Shown piece by piece: positions 1-8,654 of a DNA stretch of 64,000 nucleotides. Every line of letters starts with the position of its first letter. The stretch's first letter is position 1. The DNA lies in assembly GCF_003332825.1 (NCBI RefSeq), contig NZ_QIRF01000002.1, positions 62,001 through 126,000 on the forward strand, written 5' to 3'. The DNA is from Dyella sp. C9 (GTDB taxonomy: Bacteria > Pseudomonadota > Gammaproteobacteria > Xanthomonadales > Rhodanobacteraceae). The notes under the pieces were generated by a model that did no database searches, had not been told where the DNA came from, and saw only the letters and a program-made list of their open reading frames with translations. The position numbers and the translations under genes are program-made.

Positions 1-1528
1 ACTTGGCGTTCTGCGCGTCATAGCCGAAACGCAGATCGTGGTCACCGAGGCGATACTCGATATCCAGGCGCCAGCCCTTGGTCTTGTCATTGGCACCCTC
101 GAGCGGAATCGTCGAGGTCACGGCCGTCTGGCAGGTGTTGTAGACCTGGCCTGGGGCGGCCGCGCTCGCGCCCAGCGAGATGTACGGGCAGTTCGGGTCG
201 TAGCCGTCGTTGGTCTGGACGTGGTTGATCGTCTGCGTACCGTACAGCGCCGACACCGTGAGGTCGTCGGTGAGATAACCGGTGTACTTGCCGATGTACA
301 GGTCGCCGCCGTCCTTGGTGTAGACACCGCCGGTCTTGGTATTGCCCTGGCTCAGCGTCTTGTAGTCGAAGCTCGAACGGCTCGAGGTGTACTGGGTCTT
401 GTCCGACACCCCGGTGAACTCGAGGATATGGTTATCGGTGATGTTCCAGTCGATCTTGCCGGTCCAGCGGGGGATCTTGTAGTTGTAATCGCTGTTGCCG
501 ATGCGCGAGGCGGCACCCGAAGAGTTCGAGTACGACAGCACGCTACGACCTTCCTGGCGATTCACTTCGGCATCGAGGTAGTAGAACAGGCGGTCCTTGA
601 TCAACGCGCCGCTGATGTAGGCACCTACGGTGGACTTCCAGTACTGGTTCTTGTTGCGGTACTGATACAGCGTGCCGTCGGTCTTGGCGTTGCTGGCCGC
701 GCCGGTCTTCGGGAAGTAGTTGTTGCGCGGATCGGCGCGGTGCGCTTCCGGCTCCCAGCTCGTATAGACGCCGCCCTTGAACTTGTTGCTGCCGCGCTTG
801 GTGACGATATTGATCACACCGCCGGTGGAGCGGCCAAACTCGGCGCCATAACCGCCCGTCAGCACCTGCTCCTGGTCGATCGCGTCGAACGGCAGCTTGG
901 TGAAGCCGATGGATGTCAGCGGATTGGTCACCGCATAGCCGTTGATGAAGTAGGCATTCTCGGACGATGCCGCACCACCAAAGCTGGGCACGCCGTAACT
1001 CGAGTTGGCGACCACGCTCGGCGCGAGCATCGCAGCAGCGGAGATTTCGCGATCGATCGGCAGCTTGGCCAATTGCTCCGAGGTGAATACGGTGCGGGTA
1101 TCGACCGACGACACGTCGATCGCCGGCAGGGCCGAAGCCACCACGGAAACACCATCCAGATTCTTGGCTTCCCCAGCCTGAGTTGCCGCGCCGAATGAGA
1201 CTTCGGTACCGCCAGCGATGCTCAGCTCGACATTGTCACGCGTGCTGACATCGGAGCCGTTGTTCTTCAGGGTGACCTGGTAACGGCCCGTCGGCAGCGA
1301 GGAAAAGCGATAGCGGCCATCCTTGTCGACATTGGTGGAGCGGGTCAGGCCGGTGTCGAGGCTCTTGATCTCGACCGTGTTGCCGGACTGGGCTGCCACC
1401 TGGCCGAAAATGGCGCCGGTGATGTTTGATTGAGCGAGGGCGCCGGTGCTTGCGAGCGCAAGCGCAACGGCCATGGCCAAGGGCGAACAGCCCCCCGGCC
1501 GCTTGGAAAAAGCAGCGAAATGACTCAC
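1..1528 (-). CDS. TonB-dependent receptor, Oar-like (5' part only)
   Basis: Outer-membrane receptor that would import a bulky substrate using TonB energy; substrate unknown. The frame is open from the start to the window edge (about 509 residues), so the C-terminal barrel is missing. Seen: a signal peptide ending in ALASTGALAQ, a carboxypeptidase-regulatory-like beta domain (about residues 32-115, with DKDGRYRFSSLPTGRYQV), then a plug domain with GGYGAEFGRSTGGVINIVTK. This layout is typical of the large Oar/CarboxypepD_reg receptors common in Xanthomonadales. I chose the GTG at 1528 because GGGAG lies 7 nt before it; an in-frame ATG at 1543 overlaps that ribosome binding site and is less likely. 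A long leader and a good promoter lie upstream. Confidence 0.9.
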   Translation of the reverse strand, partial: MSHFAAFSKRPGGCSPLAMAVALALASTGALAQSNITGAIFGQVAAQSGNTVEIKSLDTGLTRSTNVDKDGRYRFSSLPTGRYQVTLKNNGSDVSTRDNVELSIAGGTEVSFGAATQAGEAKNLDGVSVVASALPAIDVSSVDTRTVFTSEQLAKLPIDREISAAAMLAPSVVANSSYGVPSFGGAASSENAYFINGYAVTNPLTSIGFTKLPFDAIDQEQVLTGGYGAEFGRSTGGVINIVTKRGSNKFKGGVYTSWEPEAHRADPRNNYFPKTGAASNAKTDGTLYQYRNKNQYWKSTVGAYISGALIKDRLFYYLDAEVNRQEGRSVLSYSNSSGAASRIGNSDYNYKIPRWTGKIDWNITDNHILEFTGVSDKTQYTSSRSSFDYKTLSQGNTKTGGVYTKDGGDLYIGKYTGYLTDDLTVSALYGTQTINHVQTNDGYDPNCPYISLGASAAAPGQVYNTCQTAVTSTIPLEGANDKTKGWRLDIEYRLGDHDLRFGYDAQNAK

Positions 1529-1560
1529 GAGTTGTACTCCCATCAACTGTTTGTAATCGC

Positions 1561-1586
1561 ATCATTCGCAAGTTATTGCGAATGAT
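1561..1586. promoter_or_regulatory. Perfect 11-bp inverted repeat in receptor leader
   Basis: Arms ATCATTCGCAA (1561-1571) and its exact complement (1576-1586) surround a 4-nt centre. It sits about 33 nt before the receptor start codon and downstream of the predicted promoter, so it could be an operator or an mRNA hairpin controlling translation. A related core, TCGCAA-N4-TTGCGA, recurs at 1854-1869. Confidence 0.5.
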
Positions 1587-1715
1587 GGATGTGGGTTCTA
1601 CGGGCCCTGGAGACCCTGCTCAGAGAAAATCAACGGTGTGTTGAACGGAAAACGGCGTCTGCGGGCTTCCGAAGCCCTCCCCTCCGTCGTTGTCCGGCAT
1701 CAACGAGCAGTCCGC

Positions 1716-1744
1716 TGTATATCGCATGTATTTACGATTCACAA
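1716..1744 (-). promoter_or_regulatory. Sigma-70 promoter of the TonB-dependent receptor
   Basis: On the minus strand, TTGTGA (-35, 1739-1744) and TATACA (-10, 1716-1721) are separated by exactly 17 bp. Transcription from here would give a leader of about 180 nt before the GTG start, long enough for post-transcriptional control. Confidence 0.6.
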
Positions 1745-1853
1745 CAGATTCGTAACTTTTTATCACCAATTTCGTCACATGCGACAGCCGCCCGGCGCGG
1801 CCAAAACCACTTAAGTCGATGTGTCTATTTGATTAATTAACCACACCTCTAGT

Positions 1854-1869
1854 TCGCAATATTTTGCGA
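1854..1869. promoter_or_regulatory. Second TCGCAA-N4-TTGCGA palindrome
   Basis: The core TCGCAA-TATT-TTGCGA is a perfect palindrome. It matches the inner part of the repeat at 1561-1586 and lies about 285 bp upstream of it, on the far side of the promoter. The pair may be two sites for one regulator; no regulator is identified. Confidence 0.4.
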
Positions 1870-2216
1870 GAACGACGCCGTAATACGCCCATGGGCCAGG
1901 GCGGGCGCGACCGCGCAACAAGGGGTCCGCCCAAACCTGGCCGGGGATAGCGAAAGGCTGTGGCACAAGGGCCTGAGCACGGGAAAACGTCCCCTGCCGC
2001 CGCCTGCACCTACACCGTTGCCTAGCAGCCAGCGCATCGTGGCCGGCCGCCTCTGGTGGAGCTCACCCTGCCAGCCGCTGACATCGTCGCGCGGGTTGCC
2101 CGCGCGAGTTGAGCGAATTTCAAATAATCCCGTGCCAGCGGGCAACGTCGATGGCCGAGGCCCGAGTCTCATCGATACCGCGCCATACGCTCATGCGCAC
2201 GGCAACAAGCGGTAGC

Positions 2217-2247
2217 GGAAACAAAGAAGGAGCCCCAGGGCTCCTTC
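2217..2247 (-). terminator. Rho-independent terminator after pilU
   Basis: A perfect 10-bp stem (2226-2235 with 2238-2247; GAAGGAGCCC arm) is followed on the minus strand by TTTGTTTCC, 20 nt after the pilU stop. Confidence 0.85.
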
Positions 2248-2269
2248 TTCATGTGCAGAGAGGCAGCAC

Positions 2270-3439
2270 TTAACGCCGCAACAGACCGCTGCCGCCGAAG
2301 TTCTGCTGGTCGCGCGTTTCTTCCAGCTCCACGCCGTCCAGGCCCTGCGAAAGCGTGTGGGCGTCGCCACCCTGGGCAAGCTTGATGCGCAGGCGCACTT
2401 CGTTGGAGCTGTCGGCGTGGCGCAGGGCGTCTTCGTAGGAGATCTCACCGGCGTGGTAGAGCTCGACCAGGCTCTGGTCGAAGGTCTTCATGCCGAGGTT
2501 GGTCGATTCCTTCATCACTTCCTTGAGCTTGTGGATCTCGCCCTGGCGGATGTAGTCCTGCACCAGCGGCGTACCCAGCAGCACCTCCACCGCCACGCGG
2601 CGCGCCTTGCCGTCGGGCGTGGGAATCAGCTGCTGCGCCACCACGCCCTTGAGGTTCAGCGACAGGTCCATGAACAGCTGGGAGCGGCGGTCTTCCGGGA
2701 AGAAGTGAAGGATGCGGTCCATCGCCTGGTTGGCGTTGTTGGCGTGCAGCGTGCACAGGCACAGGTGGCCCGTTTCCGCGAAGTTGATCGCATGCTCCAT
2801 CGTCTCGCGCGTACGCACTTCGCCGATCATGATGACGTCGGGCGCCTGGCGCAGCGTGTTCTTCAGCGCATTTTCCCAGCTGTCCGTGTCGATACCGATC
2901 TCGCGCTGGGTGATGATGCAGCCCTCATGCTTGTGCACGTATTCGATCGGGTCCTCGATGGTGATGATGTGCCCGGTCGAATTGGCGTTGCGGTAGCCGA
3001 TCATCGAAGCCAGCGAGGTGGACTTACCGGTACCCGTGCCGCCGACGAAGATGCTGATGCCTCGCTTGGTCATCGCCAGCTGCTTGATCACCGGCGGCAG
3101 GCTCAGCTCCTCGATGGTCGGGATCTTCGACTCGATGCGGCGCAGCACCATGCCCACGCAGTTGCGCTGGTAGAAACACGACACGCGGAAGCGGCCTACG
3201 CCCTGCGCGGAAATGGCGAACTGGCACTCGTGAGTCTTTTCGAACTCCTCACGCTGCGAGGGCGTCATCACGTTGAGCACCATGTCGCGCGCCTGCTGCG
3301 CCGACAACGGGCTCTGCGTGATCGGCACGATGCGGCCCTGTACCTTCATCGAGGGCGCGACGCCGGCCGTGATGAACAGGTCCGATGCCTTCTTGTGCAC
3401 CATCAGCTTGAGGAACGAGGTGAAATCGAAATCGCTCAT
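2270..3439 (-). CDS. pilU: Type IV pilus retraction-associated ATPase PilU
   Basis: Cytoplasmic hexameric ATPase of the PilT/GspE family that works with PilT in pilus retraction. It has 389 residues; GGTGTGKST (133-141) is the Walker A site and GEVRTRETM with ETGHLCLCTLHANNA are the conserved Asp/His-box regions of the family. It carries a C-terminal extension past the PilT length (VELEETRDQQNF...), as is usual for PilU. The ATG is preceded by GGAGGAACCC. It lies 116 bp after pilT on the same strand with a hairpin repeat between them, and a terminator follows. Confidence 0.96.
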   Translation of the reverse strand: MSDFDFTSFLKLMVHKKASDLFITAGVAPSMKVQGRIVPITQSPLSAQQARDMVLNVMTPSQREEFEKTHECQFAISAQGVGRFRVSCFYQRNCVGMVLRRIESKIPTIEELSLPPVIKQLAMTKRGISIFVGGTGTGKSTSLASMIGYRNANSTGHIITIEDPIEYVHKHEGCIITQREIGIDTDSWENALKNTLRQAPDVIMIGEVRTRETMEHAINFAETGHLCLCTLHANNANQAMDRILHFFPEDRRSQLFMDLSLNLKGVVAQQLIPTPDGKARRVAVEVLLGTPLVQDYIRQGEIHKLKEVMKESTNLGMKTFDQSLVELYHAGEISYEDALRHADSSNEVRLRIKLAQGGDAHTLSQGLDGVELEETRDQQNFGGSGLLRR

Positions 3440-3449
3440 GGGTTCCTCC

Positions 3450-3552
3450 GGAACGGGGAATCGAGAATGGGGAATCGGGAATAGGAAGAGCGGGAAACCA
3501 TGCCGCCCGCGTGACGCCGCAGGCTTTTCTATTCCCTACTCCCTATTCCCTT
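3450..3552. repeat. GGGAAT-rich palindromic intergenic repeat, copy 1
   Basis: The left arm is built of GGGAATCGGGAATAGG-like units and the right arm (about 3530-3550) of TATTCCCTACTCCC-like units, so the whole can fold into one long hairpin. It fills the gap between pilT and pilU. Similar copies lie at about 44235-44330 and 62490-62590. Confidence 0.75.
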
Positions 3553-3555
3553 CCA

Positions 3556-4593
3556 TCACTTGAAAATGTCCTTGTTGCGGGCATAACCCGCGGCCTGCTG
3601 GCGCGTCACCAGGCCACGCTTGACCAGGTCCTGCAGGTTCTGGTCGAGCGTCTGCATGCCGTACTGCTGGCCGGTCTGGATCGACGAATACATCTGCGCC
3701 ACCTTGTCCTCGCGGATCAGGTTACGGATCGCCGGGATGCCCACCATGATCTCGTGCGCAGCAATACGGCCACCACCCACCTTTTTCAGCAGCGACTGCG
3801 AGATCACCGCGCGCAAGGATTCGGACAGCATCGAGCGCACCATCGGCTTTTCGCCGGCGGGGAACACGTCGATGATGCGGTCGATGGTCTTGGCGGCCGA
3901 GCTGGTATGCAGGGTGCCGAACACCAGGTGGCCCGTTTCCGCGGCGGTCAGCGCCAGGCGGATGGTTTCCAGGTCGCGCAACTCGCCCACCAGCACGTAG
4001 TCCGGGTCTTCACGCAGCGCCGAGCGCAGCGCCTCGTTGAAGCCGTGGGTGTCGCGATGCACTTCGCGCTGGTTGACCAGGCACTTCTGCGAGGTGTGCA
4101 CGAATTCGATTGGGTCCTCGATGGTGAGGATGTGGCCGTATTCGTTCTTGTTGATGTGGTCGACCATCGCCGCCAGCGTGGTCGACTTGCCCGAACCGGT
4201 GGGACCGGTGACCAGGATCAAGCCCTGCGGCTGCTCGATCAGCTCACGGAACACCGCGGGCGCGGCCAGGTCGTCGAGAGTGAGCACTTCGGACGGAATG
4301 GTACGGAACACCGCACCGGCGCCGCGGTTCTGGTTGAACGCGTTGACGCGGAAACGGGCCAGGCCGGGAATCTCGAACGAGAAGTCGACCTCGAGGAATT
4401 CTTCGTAATCGCGGCGCTGCTTGTCCGACATGATGTCGTAGATCAGCGAGTGCACCTGCTTGTGCTCGAGCGCCGGGATGTTGATGCGGCGAACGTCGCC
4501 GTCGACGCGGATCATCGGTGGCAAGCCAGCGGACAGGTGCAAGTCCGAGGCCTTGTTCTTCACCGAGAAGGCAAGCAGTTCGGCGATATCCAT
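3556..4593 (-). CDS. pilT: Type IV pilus retraction ATPase PilT
   Basis: Main motor for pilus retraction and twitching motility. It has 345 residues, the standard PilT length, starting MDIAELLAFSVKNKASDLHL. Walker A is GPTGSGKST (130-138). GELRDLETIRLALTAAETGH carries the conserved acidic motif, and the C-terminal AIRNLIRE motif typical of PilT is present. I chose the ATG at 4593, which has GGGGGA just upstream, over a longer frame to 4704 that adds 37 residues unlike PilT. Confidence 0.97.
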   Translation of the reverse strand: MDIAELLAFSVKNKASDLHLSAGLPPMIRVDGDVRRINIPALEHKQVHSLIYDIMSDKQRRDYEEFLEVDFSFEIPGLARFRVNAFNQNRGAGAVFRTIPSEVLTLDDLAAPAVFRELIEQPQGLILVTGPTGSGKSTTLAAMVDHINKNEYGHILTIEDPIEFVHTSQKCLVNQREVHRDTHGFNEALRSALREDPDYVLVGELRDLETIRLALTAAETGHLVFGTLHTSSAAKTIDRIIDVFPAGEKPMVRSMLSESLRAVISQSLLKKVGGGRIAAHEIMVGIPAIRNLIREDKVAQMYSSIQTGQQYGMQTLDQNLQDLVKRGLVTRQQAAGYARNKDIFK

Positions 4594-5057
4594 CTGGCAT
4601 TCCCCCTCAGGCCGATCAACTGGATGGCAACCTGCATGGGAGGGCGGCAACCCAAGGACACGACATCGCGGCGCCGTTGCGCCGATGCCGTCTGAACGGT
4701 CCAAACCCGGTTCCCCATGCAGCGGGCCGATACTACTCGCGGCAAGGCCCAGGCGACCAGTCTTTCCTAAGCCCTAGCACCCAAAGTGCGGACCAGGTTC
4801 GAAGTTGCGCCCGCAAGCCCCCTGTAACCCCACACGTGAGGGCGAGGCCGATCAAGGCTCGCCATCGTCTGTACACCCGATTCCCCGGATGGCTGCGCCG
4901 CCTGCCCAACCGACCAGCCAGGCCTTCGCCAGCGCCCCAACCATCGGCAGTTACACCGGCCGGCGGACGACGGCGAGACTTGACCCGTGACGCCCCGGCC
5001 ACGGGACGGCTGCCCCGGGGTCCGGTAAGGTAGCGCTCGTAAAAGCGAGGAACCTGC
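4594..5057. other. Intergenic region between divergent pilT and proC
   Basis: About 460 bp carrying the two divergent 5' regions. I see no clear promoter boxes, RNA gene or repeat. The yggS gene often found beside pilT and proC in related bacteria is not here. Confidence 0.5.
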
Positions 5058-5882
5058 ATGACACGTATTGCATTCATCGGTGGCGGCAACATGGCGCGCA
5101 GCCTGATCGGCGGCCTGCTCAGGACCGGCGTCGCCACCTCCGCCATCAGCGTGGCCGAGCCCCGAGCCGATGCCCGCCAGGAGTTGGGCCGCGAATTCGG
5201 TGTGGCCTGCTACGCGGAAAACCGCCTCGCCGCCGCCGAAGCCGATGTGCTGGTGCTGGCGGTCAAGCCGCAGATCATGCCGGCGATCCATGCCGAACTG
5301 AGGGACACCCTGGCCCGTCAGCGCCCCCTGCTGATCTCCATCGCCGCGGGCGTGCGCATCGACCAGCTCGAGCGCTGGTTCGGCCACGCCCTGGCGATCG
5401 TGCGTTGCATGCCCAACACCCCGGCACTCATCGGCGCGGGCGCCACCGGCCTTTGCGCCAACCGCCGGGTGAGTCCGGAACAGCGCGCGCAGGCCCAGCA
5501 CATCATGGATGCGGTGGGCCTCACCCGCTGGCTGGACGACGAAGCGCTGATGGATACCGTGACCGCCATCGCCGGCTCCAGCCCTGCCTATTTCTTCGCC
5601 ATGGTCGAAGCACTGGAGGACGCCGCCTTCGCCCAGGGCATGCCGCGCGAGACAGCCCGCGCCCTCGCGGCCCAGGCCTGCCTGGGCGCAGGCCGCATGC
5701 TGGCCGAGAGTGGCGAGGACCCCGGCGTATTGCGCCAGCGCGTCACCTCCCCCAACGGTACCACGCAGGCCGCACTGGAAAGCTTTGCCGCCGACCACTT
5801 CCACCAGGTCGTCGCACGTGCCGTGGCCGCCGCCACGCGCCGCGGCGGTGAACTGGCCGCAGCCCTGGACGATACCCCGTGA
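5058..5882 (+). CDS. proC: Pyrroline-5-carboxylate reductase
   Basis: Catalyses the last step of proline synthesis: NAD(P)H-dependent reduction of 1-pyrroline-5-carboxylate. The 274 residues are typical. The Rossmann start is MTRIAFIGGGNMARSLIGGL, with VLAVKPQ and VRCMPNTPALIGAG in the middle. The C-terminal SPNGTTQAALESF is the P5C reductase signature region. GCGAGGAA precedes the ATG. The stop overlaps the GTG of the following yggT by 4 nt, so the two are translationally coupled. Confidence 0.97.
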   Translation: MTRIAFIGGGNMARSLIGGLLRTGVATSAISVAEPRADARQELGREFGVACYAENRLAAAEADVLVLAVKPQIMPAIHAELRDTLARQRPLLISIAAGVRIDQLERWFGHALAIVRCMPNTPALIGAGATGLCANRRVSPEQRAQAQHIMDAVGLTRWLDDEALMDTVTAIAGSSPAYFFAMVEALEDAAFAQGMPRETARALAAQACLGAGRMLAESGEDPGVLRQRVTSPNGTTQAALESFAADHFHQVVARAVAAATRRGGELAAALDDTP

Positions 5883-6454
5883 GCTACCTCGTCAACGCCC
5901 TCTCCTTTCTGCTCGAGCTGGCCTTCGGCGCCGTGGCCGCGCTGTTTATCTTGCGCCTGCTGGCGGAGGCCAGCCGTGCGGACTTCCACAATCCGCTGAG
6001 CCAGTTCGTCTATCGCACCACCAACCCGATCCTGGCGCCGATTCGGCGCGTGCTGCCGAACTGGCGGCGCATCAACATGGCCGCCCTGCTGCTGGTGTGG
6101 CTGCTGATGCTGATCAAGCGCGTGGTGCTGTTCGCCCTGCTCGGTGTGTTTCCGCACGTGCTCGGGCTGGTGTTGCTCTCGATCGCCGACACGCTGGACT
6201 TCATCGCCATGTTCTATGTGGTGCTGATCTTCATCTGGTCGCTGATGAGCCTGTTCCAGGTGGAGCACTACCATCCGGTCTATCGCCTGGCCGGCGCCCT
6301 GGTCGACCCGCTGCTGCGCCCGCTGCGCGGACGGCTGGTGGCCGGCGGCCTGGACTTCGCGCCGTGGGTGGTCATGATCGTGCTGCTCCTCGCGCGCCTG
6401 CTGGTGGTTTCGCCGCTGACCGACCTGGGCGCCCGCCTGGCCCTGGGCCTGTAA
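5879..6454 (+). CDS. yggT: YggT family inner-membrane protein
   Basis: A 191-residue integral membrane protein with two YGGT repeats. Each has a hydrophobic helix, then an amphipathic segment such as SQFVYRTTNPILAPIRRVLPN (first repeat) and a similar LVDPLLRPLRGRL (second). The family is linked to osmotic tolerance and membrane-complex assembly, but its exact function is not settled. It starts with GTG inside the proC stop (GTGA overlap). Confidence 0.9.
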   Translation: MSYLVNALSFLLELAFGAVAALFILRLLAEASRADFHNPLSQFVYRTTNPILAPIRRVLPNWRRINMAALLLVWLLMLIKRVVLFALLGVFPHVLGLVLLSIADTLDFIAMFYVVLIFIWSLMSLFQVEHYHPVYRLAGALVDPLLRPLRGRLVAGGLDFAPWVVMIVLLLARLLVVSPLTDLGARLALGL

Positions 6455-6485
6455 AACCCTCCCCTCCCCCTTCCCCGGACATCCC

Positions 6486-8540
6486 ATGATTGCGACCTCG
6501 CATCGCCTGCGCCGCCGCCTGCTCGCCTTTGCCCTCGCCGCCGCGGCCACCGGCTGTGCCTTTGCCGCCGCGCCTGCCGCCAAGCCCGACGTGGTGGCCT
6601 CGCATATCGATACCTCAGTGAACCCGGGTGACGACTTCTTCGACTACGCCAACGGCGCGTGGCTCAAGAGCCACCCGATTCCGCCGGAAGAGGCCTCGTG
6701 GGGCATTGGCCAGGTCGTGCAGGACGAGCTCTACGCCAAGCTGCGCACCATCAGCGAAAACGCGGCCAAGCAGAACGCCTCGCAGGGCAGTGACGAGCAG
6801 AAGGTGGGCGACTTCTGGTCCATCGGCATGGACGAAGCCCTGGCCAATCGCCTGGGCATCAGCCCGCTGAAGGACGAGCTGGCGCGCATCGATGCCGCCA
6901 GGGACCTCAACGGCGTGCTCGACGAGGCGTTTGCGCTGCAACCGCTAGGCGTGGATGCGTTCTTCGACTTCGCCGTGGCGCAGGACGAGAAAGCCAGCGA
7001 CGTGATGGCCGTGCACCTGGCCCAGGGCGGGCTGGGTCTGCCCGACCGCGACTACTACTTCAACACCGAGAAGGGCGTGGTGAAGGCACGCACGGCCTAC
7101 GTCGAGCACCTGCATCGCATGTTCCGCCTGCTCGGCGCGGACGACGCCAGCGCCAAGGCCAGCGCCAGCCAGGTGATGGCTTTCGAGACCGCGCTGGCCA
7201 AGGTGTCGCGCCCGCTGGCCGACCTGCGCGATCCGTTGAAGAACTACAACAAGATGGCGCCTGACCAGCTGAGCGCGAAGTACACGCCGGCCATTGCCTG
7301 GAACACCCGCCTGGGCACGTGGAAGCTCAATGCCACCAGCGTGATCGTCGGCCAGCCGGAATTCTTCAGCGGCCTGCAGGCGTTGCTCGCCAGGACGCCG
7401 TTGCCGGTGCTGCGCGACTACCTGCGCGTGCACCTGGCCGACGCCTATGCGGCCTACCTCAGCGACGACTTCAACAACGAGCACTTCGACTTCTACGGCC
7501 ACGTGCTGTCCGGGCAGAGCCAGCAGAAGCCGCGCTGGAAGCGCGTGCTGCGCGCCGAGAACGATGCACTGGGCATGATCCTCGGCCGCATCTACGTAAA
7601 GGACTACTTCTCCGAGGCCAGCAAGCAGCGCTACAACGCCATGGTGGAAGCGGTGCGTACCGCCTACAGCGAGCGCATCGACAGGCTCGACTGGATGAGC
7701 CCGGCCACCAAGGCCAAGGCCCAGGCCAAGCTCGCCGCGGTGACCAAGAAGGTAGGTTACCCGGACAAGTGGAAGGACTACTCCGCGCTGACCATCGGTC
7801 GCGCGTCGTATGCGCAGAACATGATGAACGCGCAGCACTGGGCCTTCAACGACATGGTGTCGAAGTTCGGCAAGCCGGTCGACCGCACCGAATGGGAGAT
7901 GACCCCGCAGACCTACAACGCCTACTACAACCCGTCCAACAACGAGATCGTGCTGCCTGCGGCGCAGTTCATGATCCCCGGCTACAACGACAACGAGATC
8001 GATGATGCCGTGGTGTATGGCTACGTCGCGGCGTCCACCATCGGGCACGAAATCACCCATGGCTTCGACGACCAGGGGCGCCAGTTCGACGCCAAGGGCA
8101 ACCTCACCGACTGGTGGACCAAGCAGGATGCAGCCAAATTCCAGCAGCGCGCCAACGTGATGGTGAAGCAGTTCAACGCCTACGAGCCGCTGCCTGGCCT
8201 GCACATCAACGGCGAGGCCAGCCTGGGCGAGAACATCGCCGACTTCGGCGGCCTGATGATCGGCCTGGACGCGTTCAAGAAGACCGAGCAATACAAGAAG
8301 GGCGAAAAGATCGCCGGCTACACGCCGTTGCAGCGATTCTTCCTCGGCTATGCACTGGGCTGGCTGTCGCAGCAGCGCGAGGAGCTGCTGCGCAATGCCC
8401 TGCTCAGCGACGTGCATGCACCGGCGAAGTGGCGTGTGAACGGCCCGCTGTCGAACATCCCGGATTTCTACGACGCGTTCGGCGTGAAGCCGGGCCAGCC
8501 GATGTGGCGGCCCGAGAACCAGCGCGTGAAGATCTGGTAA
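6486..8540 (+). CDS. M13 family zinc metalloendopeptidase (neprilysin/PepO-like)
   Basis: Secreted or periplasmic zinc endopeptidase of the neprilysin family that cleaves peptides. It has 684 residues with an N-terminal signal peptide (LLAFALAAAATGCAFA); a cysteine in it gives a weak lipobox, so lipid anchoring is possible. The zinc site is HEITH at about 521-525, with ENIADFGG (about 582) giving the third ligand. NAYYNPSNNEIVLPAAQ is the substrate-binding region. Length and order match full-length M13 enzymes. It follows yggT by 31 nt and may be co-transcribed. Confidence 0.95.
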   Translation: MIATSHRLRRRLLAFALAAAATGCAFAAAPAAKPDVVASHIDTSVNPGDDFFDYANGAWLKSHPIPPEEASWGIGQVVQDELYAKLRTISENAAKQNASQGSDEQKVGDFWSIGMDEALANRLGISPLKDELARIDAARDLNGVLDEAFALQPLGVDAFFDFAVAQDEKASDVMAVHLAQGGLGLPDRDYYFNTEKGVVKARTAYVEHLHRMFRLLGADDASAKASASQVMAFETALAKVSRPLADLRDPLKNYNKMAPDQLSAKYTPAIAWNTRLGTWKLNATSVIVGQPEFFSGLQALLARTPLPVLRDYLRVHLADAYAAYLSDDFNNEHFDFYGHVLSGQSQQKPRWKRVLRAENDALGMILGRIYVKDYFSEASKQRYNAMVEAVRTAYSERIDRLDWMSPATKAKAQAKLAAVTKKVGYPDKWKDYSALTIGRASYAQNMMNAQHWAFNDMVSKFGKPVDRTEWEMTPQTYNAYYNPSNNEIVLPAAQFMIPGYNDNEIDDAVVYGYVAASTIGHEITHGFDDQGRQFDAKGNLTDWWTKQDAAKFQQRANVMVKQFNAYEPLPGLHINGEASLGENIADFGGLMIGLDAFKKTEQYKKGEKIAGYTPLQRFFLGYALGWLSQQREELLRNALLSDVHAPAKWRVNGPLSNIPDFYDAFGVKPGQPMWRPENQRVKIW

Positions 8541-8572
8541 GGCCACGCGCTGTGAGGCGCCGCCTTTGATGG

Positions 8573-8640
8573 TGTAGGAGCGCACCCTGTGCGCGATCAG
8601 CCGAAGCGAACGGCGGTCGCGCATAGGGTGCGCTCCTACA
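8573..8640. repeat. REP-like palindrome pair (GTAGGAGCGCACC family), copy 1
   Basis: Left arm TGTAGGAGCGCACCCTGTG and a facing right arm that ends GTGCGCTCCTACA form a long imperfect hairpin. It lies between the convergent M13 peptidase and cobalamin-binding genes. Other copies are at 14381-14442 (pair), 25561-25576 and 58759-58784 (single arms). Confidence 0.85.
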
Positions 8641-8654
8641 GGCACAGGCCGTAC

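Larger units (their letters stand above)
1529..2269. other. Intergenic region between receptor and pilU
   Basis: About 740 bp without a convincing gene. It holds the receptor leader, promoter and two related palindromes, an AT-rich stretch near 1810-1865, a 9-bp GC-rich hairpin (2087-2095 with 2099-2107) and the terminator of the pil genes. A 107-codon minus-strand frame (1849-2172) has no ribosome binding site and looks non-coding. Confidence 0.6.

Noticed and set aside
2087..2107. GC-rich hairpin (TCGCGCGGG arms) as an sRNA terminator
   Set aside because: No T-run follows on either strand and there is no promoter-like sequence at a suitable distance; such hairpins are common by chance in this GC-rich DNA.
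1849..2172. 107-codon minus-strand frame between the receptor and pilU
   Set aside because: No ribosome binding site and no recognisable features; its 3' end runs through the second palindrome of the receptor control region.
4733..5146. Possible yggS-like gene between pilT and proC
   Set aside because: yggS is expected here by synteny, but the minus-strand frame has no YggS motifs and overlaps proC, so the gene is simply not at this place.
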